NCBI GenBank assembly: GCA_934630905.1
Contig: CAKTXN010000060.1
Coordinates: forward strand, 1-10,847
Source: an uncultured Eggerthellaceae bacterium
GTDB taxonomy: Bacteria; Actinomycetota; Coriobacteriia; Coriobacteriales; Eggerthellaceae
DNA: 10,847 bases
Direction of reading: 5' to 3'
Under the pieces are notes generated by a model. It did not search any database. It saw nothing but the letters and a program-made list of their open reading frames with translations, and was not told the DNA's origin. Positions 6,004 to 10,847 of the stretch are shown one piece after another (the stretch's first letter is position 1; each line of letters opens with the position of its first letter). The position numbers were made by a program, and so were the translations under genes.

Positions 6004-6569
6004 AACGCGGCAAAGGCTGGGGGCTTCGAGCCTTGGCTGATTGCTGTACGACGCCTGATGACATCAAATGTGGGCCGTTTGGAAGCCAGCTGCATAAAGA
6101 AGATTACATATCAGAAGGCGTTCCTGTATGGGGCATTCCGGAGGTCAATTCCAGCTTCGAGCGCATGCCTGACAAATACGTTTCCCCGGAAAATGCGCAG
6201 CGGTTGCAATCCTATTCGCTCGTGCCCGGGGACGTCGCGATGAACCGAAAGGGAAACGTCGGCCAAGCGGCGATGTTCGATGGGAAGATGCCGTCGGGCA
6301 TTATTCATTCCGATGTTCTTAGAGTGCGGGTCAACCAAGATATACTCAATCCCGCATTTCTAGTCGAGCAGCTTCATAGTAGCCATATTGTGCGAGAACA
6401 GATCATGTCTGCGAGTACCGGGGCAATCATGGCAGGAACGAACGTCACGAAGCTCAAAAAGATTGAGGTGTTTGTTCCGCCGTCTGCCCTTCAACGGGAA
6501 TTTGCCGACTTCGTCACCCAGGTCGACAAATCGAGGTTTGTTGCATGTTTTGGGTGGGGAGTAGGATAA
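5484..6569 (+). CDS. hsdS: Second specificity gene hsdS2: probably silent donor cassette with alternative TRD2
   Basis: The frame encodes about 361 residues from a TTG at 5484. Residues 1-173 are identical to HsdS1 16-188. The TRD2 region (174-345) is unrelated to that of HsdS1 and has classic TRD features: 'IKCGPFGSQLHKEDYISEGV', 'LVPGDVAMNRKGNVGQAAMF' and 'NVTKLKKIEVFVPP'. It then rejoins HsdS1 at QVDKSRF (346-352) but ends after nine more residues (VACFGWGVG), lacking the 20-residue C-terminal helix of HsdS1. The open frame extends back only to 5445 and contains no ATG or GTG. The TTG has no well-spaced ribosome site (GGGGAG is too far upstream). I infer a silent cassette that can donate its TRD2 to hsdS1. 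Weak expression from TTG as a truncated S protein is the alternative. Confidence 0.75.
   Translation: MKEFCVLGMGQSPSSNSYNVGGDGLPFYQGNADFGEENPVPRTWCTNPKKIAEKGDVLVSVRAPIGAINIANEKCCIGRGIAAIRPNPDIAITGFLRHQLVASRSKLEAMGTGSTFKAVGKKALGDFPIVVYSKSTQEAIERQLNCITKQIKAINSQLDQFDSLVKSRFVEMFERGKGWGLRALADCCTTPDDIKCGPFGSQLHKEDYISEGVPVWGIPEVNSSFERMPDKYVSPENAQRLQSYSLVPGDVAMNRKGNVGQAAMFDGKMPSGIIHSDVLRVRVNQDILNPAFLVEQLHSSHIVREQIMSASTGAIMAGTNVTKLKKIEVFVPPSALQREFADFVTQVDKSRFVACFGWGVG
6519..6539 (+). repeat. 21-bp direct repeat, copy 2 (3' border of TRD2 in hsdS2)
   Basis: Identical to 4328-4348 and in the hsdS2 reading frame (QVDKSRF). After it the two genes diverge completely. Together with the 556-bp repeat it brackets a 515-bp alternative TRD2 (6004-6518), which corresponds to 503 bp (3825-4327) in hsdS1. 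Confidence 0.9.
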
Positions 6570-6570
6570 T
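6541..6570 (+). promoter_or_regulatory. Possible hsdR-specific promoter at the hsdS2 3' end
   Basis: TTGCAT (6541-6546) and GATAAT (6565-6570) are spaced 18 bp apart, about 50 bp before the hsdR start. The -10 matches consensus at five of six positions and the -35 at only three. If real, it would let hsdR be expressed independently of rearrangement upstream. Confidence 0.3.
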
Positions 6571-6579
6571 TAAACGCTA

Positions 6580-6597
6580 GCAAATGAGATTATTTGC
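6580..6597. repeat. Short inverted repeat before hsdR
   Basis: GCAAAT (6580-6585) and ATTTGC (6592-6597) form a 6-bp perfect dyad with a 6-nt spacer in the hsdS2-hsdR gap. It could be a weak hairpin near the hsdR ribosome site or a protein-binding dyad. It is short enough to be chance. Confidence 0.3.
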
Positions 6598-6621
6598 CGA
6601 GGTATGAGATGGGTGGCGGAC

Positions 6622-9600
6622 ATGAATTTCGACTTCCTGAAGCGTGAAGATGGCTACTACAGTCTCTTTGCTGATGCCTGCGTCGAGGCCGAGAAGGTTT
6701 TTCCTGCCTCGCCCGCCATGTGTGCGGTTGGATGCCGGAAGGCGCTCGAGCTTGCCGTCAAGTGGGTCTACGCCATTGATGACTCCATCAGCACGCCTTA
6801 TCGCGATAATCTCTCTTCGCTGCTTCACGAGCGTACATTTATGGAGGCGGTCGACGAGCGTGTTTGGCGCAAGCTCGTTGGGATTAATAAGCTCGGCAAT
6901 CTTTCTGTTCATACCGAGCGAGTTGTGACTCCGCAAGATGCCGTGCTGGCGCTTCGAAGCCTCTTTGAGTTTACCGATTGGATTGATTACTGTTACGGCC
7001 CCGAGTATATCGAGCGATCCTTTGACGAGAAGAAGATTCCGAAAAAAGGTGTTCAGCTCACTGCGGCGCAGATAAGAACCATCAAGAGTCGCGAGGCGCT
7101 TCTCAGTCAGAAAGATGAAGAGATCAAGCGTCTCGAAGAAGAGCTTAAAAAGATGAGCTGCTGGGCAACTCAAGCCAAGGAGGAGAACAAACAACAGCGC
7201 GATTTCAATCCAGAGGAACTGTCCGAGTTCGAGACCCGCAGGCGCTATATTGACTGGGATCTTTCACTTGCTGGATGGACGCTCGATAAGAATGCGATTC
7301 GTGAGCGTAAAGTTCAGGGAATGCCTATTGAGCCAGGTAGCAATACGGGCAACGGCTATGTTGACTATCTGCTTACGGGTAAAGACGGCAAACCTCTTGC
7401 CGTAGTTGAAGCAAAGAAAACAACCTATTCTGAGCAGAAGGGCCTCAAGCAGGCACGTCTCTATGCGGATTGTCTCGAGCGGGAGTTCGGGTATCGGCCG
7501 CCTATTTTCCTCACCAATGGTTTCTCAACCCTCTTTGTTGATGATGAAAACGGTGCGCCGCGTCAGGTGAGTGGCATCTTCTCGCAGGACGATCTGCAGA
7601 GGCTTCTTAATCGACGCGGAACAACCGTCAAGCCTACGGGCCTTGCGGTGAATGAGGCAATAGCTGGTGGCGGAAAACGCTACTACCAGGTTGAGGCGGT
7701 CCAGCACGTTTGCGCAAACATTGAGGAAGGCCATCGCAAGAGCCTGCTTGTTATGGCTACCGGCACGGGCAAGACTCGTGTTTCGGCGGCTCTTGTCGAC
7801 GTTCTTATGCGATCGGGTCATGTCAAAAACGTCCTCTTTTTAGCAGATCGAGTTGCTCTTGTGCGTCAAGCTAAGCACGCCTATCAGAACTATCTTCCCA
7901 ATGCGTCGCTGTGCAACCTTTGTTCAAACAAAGAGGAGCGAAACGCGCGCGTTGTCTTTTCTACGTATCCCACCATAATGAATGCCATCGATAGGGAGCG
8001 GAACGAAGACGGCGATCGTATGTTTACGCCGGCGCATTTCGACCTCATTATCGTTGACGAGGCGCACCGCTCGATTTTCAAAAAGTATCGCTCCATTTTC
8101 GAGTATTTTGACTCGCTTGTTGTGGGGCTTACCGCGACACCAGCCAATGAGGTTGATCGCAACACCTATGACTTCTTTGATGTGGAACGCGGCGTGCCTA
8201 CCTATGTTTACGAATACCGCACTGCTACCGAAGTTGACCACGTGCTTGTTCCTTACTACGGCATCGAGACCCATACGACTTTTATCGACGACGGCATTAC
8301 TTACGATGACTTAAGTCCGGAAGAGCGCGAGCAGTTTGAGGATGATTTTGAGGAGGCCGGTCAAGAAGCTCCTTCTGAGGTCGGTGAAGAGGAGATCAAC
8401 AAGTGGGTTTATAACGAGGGCACTATTGACAGCGTGCTCATTACCCTGATGGAGAAGGGAATCCATACCCAAGGTGGCCAAGAGCTTGGCAAGACTGTCA
8501 TTTTCGCCCAGAACCAAAAGCACGCCCGTTATATCGTCGAGCGTTTTGGAGAACTCTACCCGAGCCTGCCCGGCGACTATATACAGGCTGTGATTCATTC
8601 CGACGACTATGCACATACGATTATTGATGACTTTGAATTGAAAAATCGTCCCGTCATTGCTGTGTCGGTTGATATGCTAGACACCGGTGTTGACGTGCCC
8701 GAAATCGTAAACCTTGTGTTCTTCAAGAAGGTTCGGTCAAAAATCAAGTTTTGGCAGATGATCGGCCGTGGCACCCGCCTATGCGAGGGTCTTGATGTAA
8801 TGGATCCCCTTAGCGGCCCCAGTGAGGATAAAGAGCGTTTCTTTATCTTTGATTGGTGCCGTAACTTCAAGTTCTTCCGAGAGAATCCCAAGCTGGTGGA
8901 AGGCAAGCTGGTGGTTTCTGCCGCCGAGCAAATATTCGCTCGGCAGGCGGAGCTTGCCATGCTTTTCCAGGAAAGCACTTTCGCGGATGATGAGTATCAG
9001 ACTTGGCGCGCCCAGCTTGTCGAAACAATGCGTAGCCAAGTGGTCGCGCTCAATGACGAGCTATTTACCGTGCGCCAGCATCGGCATGAGGTCGAGATCT
9101 ATCGACGCGTTGAATCCTATACGGTGCTTTCTGCGGTATCTCTTGCCGAGCTCAAGGATCCAATATCCATGCTCATTATTAATGATGAGAGCGATTTAGG
9201 TGCCTTGCGTTTTGACAACATCATGTATGGATACATGCTGGCGCAATGCAAATCTCAAAGGGTGGAAGCCTACAAGAGCCGTGTTGTCATGATGGCGAAT
9301 AAACTTTGTTCTCTGGCGTCAGTGCCGCAGGTCAATGAGCAAATGTCTTTTATCAAGCATGTGGCGGACGGCCAGATGCTTGATGGCGCCAGCTTGCTTA
9401 CGCTCGAGGAAGTTCGTAAAAAGCTTCGTTCCCTAGTGAAGTTCATTCTTGGCGGCCAGGATCGTCGCGATGTTATTACGCATCTTAACGATCCAGTCAC
9501 TCAGATAACCTACGGCGTGGTCACTGATATGAGCGAGGACTTCGAAGATTACAAGCTAAAGGTGGAGCGTTACTTTAGGGATTATTCGGACAACCTGGTT

Positions 9601-10005
9601 ATTCATAAACTGCGTACCAATAAACCTATGACGGAATCTGAGTTTGCCCAGCTGGAACATATCTTTACCTGTGAGCTTGGCAATGCCGAGGACTATGCCA
9701 CAGCATATGGGAATACGCCGTTTGGCATTTTGGTGCGCAGTATCGTGCATCTAGATAGAGATGCTGCCAACGAGGCATTTGCCGAGTTCCTGAACGATCA
9801 AAGCCTTAATGAGCAGCAAATCAACTTCGTCAAGCGCGTCGTTGAGTATGTGGTGAAGTTCGGCTTTATGGAGCCGGCGGCTCTTAACCAACCGCCGTTC
9901 ACCCGCCCGCGTTCTTTCATGCAAATATTTGACGAGCGTCAGCAGGTGGCTCTGGTTACTGTCATTAAAACCATCAAGGAGAATGCTGTTTCGCCGGCGG
10001 CGTAA
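6622..10005 (+). CDS. hsdR: Type I restriction endonuclease subunit R (nuclease and DNA translocase)
   Basis: HsdR supplies ATP-driven translocation and DNA cleavage in the type I complex. From ATG 6622 it has 1127 residues, normal for the family. An N-terminal DUF4145-like domain (about 1-130) is followed by a charged coiled coil (about 155-195, 'SQKDEEIKRLEEELKKM'). The PD-(D/E)xK nuclease has D248 and E263-A-K265 ('AVVEAKKTT'). The superfamily 2 motor shows Walker A ATGTGKT (379-385), DEAH (479-482), TATP (504-507) and motif VI QMIGRGTR (712-719). The last 350 or so residues match the C-terminal EcoEI-type helical region that docks on the methylase. The domain order resembles type IA-like HsdR. 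The start is uncertain: ATG 6604 would add six residues, but its GAGG lies only 1 nt away. ATG 6622 has GGGTGG 5 nt upstream and gives the MNFDFL opening common in relatives. No disruption is seen. Confidence 0.95.
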   Translation: MNFDFLKREDGYYSLFADACVEAEKVFPASPAMCAVGCRKALELAVKWVYAIDDSISTPYRDNLSSLLHERTFMEAVDERVWRKLVGINKLGNLSVHTERVVTPQDAVLALRSLFEFTDWIDYCYGPEYIERSFDEKKIPKKGVQLTAAQIRTIKSREALLSQKDEEIKRLEEELKKMSCWATQAKEENKQQRDFNPEELSEFETRRRYIDWDLSLAGWTLDKNAIRERKVQGMPIEPGSNTGNGYVDYLLTGKDGKPLAVVEAKKTTYSEQKGLKQARLYADCLEREFGYRPPIFLTNGFSTLFVDDENGAPRQVSGIFSQDDLQRLLNRRGTTVKPTGLAVNEAIAGGGKRYYQVEAVQHVCANIEEGHRKSLLVMATGTGKTRVSAALVDVLMRSGHVKNVLFLADRVALVRQAKHAYQNYLPNASLCNLCSNKEERNARVVFSTYPTIMNAIDRERNEDGDRMFTPAHFDLIIVDEAHRSIFKKYRSIFEYFDSLVVGLTATPANEVDRNTYDFFDVERGVPTYVYEYRTATEVDHVLVPYYGIETHTTFIDDGITYDDLSPEEREQFEDDFEEAGQEAPSEVGEEEINKWVYNEGTIDSVLITLMEKGIHTQGGQELGKTVIFAQNQKHARYIVERFGELYPSLPGDYIQAVIHSDDYAHTIIDDFELKNRPVIAVSVDMLDTGVDVPEIVNLVFFKKVRSKIKFWQMIGRGTRLCEGLDVMDPLSGPSEDKERFFIFDWCRNFKFFRENPKLVEGKLVVSAAEQIFARQAELAMLFQESTFADDEYQTWRAQLVETMRSQVVALNDELFTVRQHRHEVEIYRRVESYTVLSAVSLAELKDPISMLIINDESDLGALRFDNIMYGYMLAQCKSQRVEAYKSRVVMMANKLCSLASVPQVNEQMSFIKHVADGQMLDGASLLTLEEVRKKLRSLVKFILGGQDRRDVITHLNDPVTQITYGVVTDMSEDFEDYKLKVERYFRDYSDNLVIHKLRTNKPMTESEFAQLEHIFTCELGNAEDYATAYGNTPFGILVRSIVHLDRDAANEAFAEFLNDQSLNEQQINFVKRVVEYVVKFGFMEPAALNQPPFTRPRSFMQIFDERQQVALVTVIKTIKENAVSPAA

Positions 10006-10040
10006 GGCGCTGCATTCCTTTGTCCCGTTTTTGTTGTCAG

Positions 10041-10247
10041 GCCTGTTCGAGGTGGTGGAAAAATCGAAATATGTACGATTGAGGGCTTCGATTTTGGCAT
10101 GCATAAAGGTGTGGAGATCAAAATCGACAACCGGGTGCACCATGAACAGCGTTCATGGTGCACGTGCGGACGTTCTGCTCCTCTGCGAAGCCTGTTAAGA
10201 TGCTGTTCATCGTACATATTTTGATTTTTCCGCCATTTTGGACGGGT
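10041..10247 (+). ncRNA. Candidate structured RNA or mobile repeat with a 39-bp closing stem
   Basis: Bases 10041-10079 can pair with 10209-10247 along 39 uninterrupted positions in plus-strand RNA. All departures from Watson-Crick pairing (for example at 10041, 10044, 10047, 10049, 10051, 10052, 10056 and 10066) are G-U wobbles. Read as minus-strand RNA these would be A-C mismatches. Inside are a second helix (GGCTTCG 10084-10090 with CGAAGCC 10186-10192), a 9-bp hairpin (10088-10096 with 10119-10127, which competes with the second helix) and a perfect 13-bp hairpin (10135-10163). This could be a non-coding RNA, the structured 3' end of the hsdR transcript, or a dispersed miniature repeat. 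I cannot name a family. Confidence 0.5.
10135..10163. repeat. Perfect 13-bp inverted repeat with 3-nt loop
   Basis: GTGCACCATGAAC (10135-10147) and GTTCATGGTGCAC (10151-10163) are exact reverse complements around AGC. This is the tip hairpin of the surrounding long-stem element. ATGAACAGC (10142-10150) is also perfectly complementary to GCTGTTCAT at 10202-10210, so two mutually exclusive pairings are possible. No T-tract follows. Confidence 0.75.
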
Positions 10248-10449
10248 GTCGCTGCGCGAAAAGACGCAGCGGCGCGTACTGACGATTTTTTATGCAAGCA
10301 AGCATTGGTTTTATTCATTAACGGGGTCTTCAAGCTCTTCGCGCCTGGGCTGCGACCTATGGCGGCGACGCTTCGGGCTCATTGTGCGCAGGCCGCGAAA
10401 AAGAGGCGCGTAGCCTTTGGATGCTGCGCGTTCGCTGACTCGCTTGTGC

Positions 10450-10455
10450 TATCAT
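10450..10455 (+). promoter_or_regulatory. Possible -10 element of the pheS promoter
   Basis: TATCAT (10450-10455) lies just upstream of the T-box leader and would give a start near 10462. No convincing -35 sequence is found at 16-18 bp spacing. The assignment rests mainly on position. Confidence 0.3.
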
Positions 10456-10461
10456 TTTGGC

Positions 10462-10733
10462 CAATGCGTTGACGGAGAGGGTTTGGTCTGCCGCGCCGGG
10501 TTTAAGAGAGAAGAGGTCATGGGCTGCAAGCCTCTTCACCTTGGCAAGGGCTAAACGTTCACTCCCGAGCAGCGACCTGAACGGGCATTGCCTGAGTAGG
10601 GGAGCCGTGAGCCTCGCGACAAGAGGTCAAAAGAGGGCATGCCGGGCCAGACATCCGGCTGCCAAACAAGGTGGTACCGCGGAATTCAACCGTCCTTGGG
10701 TAAGCGAGAAGCGCCCAAGGACGGTTTTTTATT
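10462..10733 (+). promoter_or_regulatory. T-box leader RNA (tRNA-Phe responsive) for pheS
   Basis: T-box leaders bind a cognate tRNA and let transcription continue when it is uncharged. The T-box consensus is clear: AAGGTGGTACCGCGG (10668-10682), whose AAGG can pair with CCTT (10694-10697) to form the antiterminator. The upstream part shows Stem I features: AGAGAG (10505-10510), then a distal helix in which GAAGAGG pairs with CCTCTTC at 10532-10538 around a GGGCTGCAAG loop. The likely specifier codon is TTC at 10558-10560, followed by ACTCCCGAGC as is usual after the specifier. TTC codes for phenylalanine, which fits the downstream gene. A second TTC (10535-10537) lies in the distal helix and is less likely. 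Since a terminator follows, control is probably transcriptional. The 5' end is estimated. Confidence 0.88.
10690..10730 (+). terminator. T-box regulated intrinsic terminator
   Basis: CCGTCCTTGGG (10690-10700) pairs perfectly with CCCAAGGACGG (10714-10724) as an 11-bp stem, followed by six T residues. Its left arm includes the CCTT that the T-box sequence needs for the antiterminator, so the two folds exclude each other. Confidence 0.9.
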
Positions 10734-10788
10734 GCCGAGTGCGGGCGGACGGGGTATGGCGTCCCGTGCAGACAGGAAAGGAAGATAG

Positions 10789-10847
10789 ATGAGTCTGATC
10801 GATGATCTGGCCAAGCTCGAAGCGGAGGCAAAGGAGCTTATCGCCAA
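10789..10847 (+). CDS. pheS: Phenylalanyl-tRNA synthetase alpha subunit, N-terminus, truncated by window edge
   Basis: Nineteen complete codons are visible: MSLIDDLAKLEAEAKELIA. This matches the usual start of bacterial PheS, whose first residues form the tRNA-binding coiled coil. PheS and PheT form the alpha2-beta2 enzyme that charges tRNA-Phe with phenylalanine. AGGAAAGGAAG lies just before the ATG as ribosome site. The upstream T-box with a TTC specifier supports the identification independently. The catalytic part is outside the window, and pheT is expected downstream. Confidence 0.85.
   Translation, partial: MSLIDDLAKLEAEAKELIA

Larger units (their letters stand above)
10006..10449. other. 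Gene-free region between hsdR and the pheS leader
   Basis: I see no credible gene here; the short open frames show no family features and follow repeat structure. The first 240 bases hold a long-stem element described separately. At 10250-10271, CGCTGCG and CGCAGCG form a 7-bp hairpin. A T6 tract at 10286-10291 is 14 nt beyond it, too far for a standard terminator. Bases 10292-10449 show only a bulged dyad (10335-10347 with 10389-10405) that may be chance. No clear intrinsic terminator follows hsdR directly. Confidence 0.6.

Noticed and set aside
3260..6621. Nine shared bases TGGCGGACA at the hsdS1 start and just before the hsdR start, as a recombination trace
   Set aside because: The match is too short and not extended on either side, so chance is sufficient.
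10250..10291. Hairpin CGCTGCG/CGCAGCG with a T6 tract as the hsdR terminator
   Set aside because: The T-tract is 14 nt past the stem, too far for a normal intrinsic terminator. It is mentioned only in the description of the gap.
10155..10792. Short open frames downstream of hsdR (for example 10155-10472, 10457-10792, 10118-10333 minus)
   Set aside because: They run through the long-stem element, the T-box or the terminator, lack ribosome sites and show no domain. Repeated peptide pieces in the minus-strand frame reflect DNA repeats.
1..10847. CRISPR array, tRNA or rRNA genes
   Set aside because: No regularly spaced short repeats and no tRNA- or rRNA-like sequence were seen. The only tRNA link is the T-box leader.

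Overview
The window looks like a Gram-positive, moderately GC-rich gut actinobacterium, most likely of the Coriobacteriia (Collinsella-like). This is an inference from three things seen here: clear Shine-Dalgarno sites, a phenylalanine T-box in front of pheS, and GC-rich flanking genes around a visibly more AT-rich insert. No rRNA or other marker gene is present, so the genus is not established.

Layout. Bases 1-767 (minus strand) hold the 5' part of an M32-family carboxypeptidase gene that runs off the left edge. Bases 768-1113 are a divergent, AT-rich regulatory region. It carries a strong sigma70-like plus-strand promoter, several perfect dyads and a minus-strand intrinsic terminator. Bases 1114-10005 are one plus-strand type I restriction-modification locus in this order: solo half-HsdS, HsdM, HsdS1, Xer-like tyrosine recombinase, HsdS2, HsdR. 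Bases 10006-10449 carry no gene but contain a striking 207-nt long-stem element. Bases 10450-10788 are a T-box leader with its own terminator. From 10789, pheS (phenylalanyl-tRNA synthetase alpha) begins and runs off the right edge.

How the genes work together. HsdM methylates adenine, HsdS chooses the DNA target through two target recognition domains (TRDs), and HsdR cuts and translocates unmodified DNA. The notable part is the hsdS1-recombinase-hsdS2 block. The two hsdS copies share an identical 556-bp 5' half (TRD1 plus the central helices) in DIRECT orientation. They carry unrelated TRD2 regions, and both TRD2 regions end at the same 21-bp sequence in the same reading frame. hsdS2 lacks a good start codon and the normal C-terminal helix. 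It therefore reads as a silent TRD2 donor for hsdS1, and the locus as a specificity-switching type I system. The direct orientation differs from the usual inverting hsdS loci, so the expected outcome is excision or gene conversion rather than simple inversion. The recombinase start codon and Shine-Dalgarno lie inside a 14-bp hairpin, which suggests translational control of switching.

Outside the R-M genes, the strongest unexplained signal is the 10041-10247 element. Its 39-nt arms pair along their whole length as plus-strand RNA, and every deviation from perfect complementarity is a G-U wobble. This suggests a structured RNA or a repeat family maintained at the RNA level.
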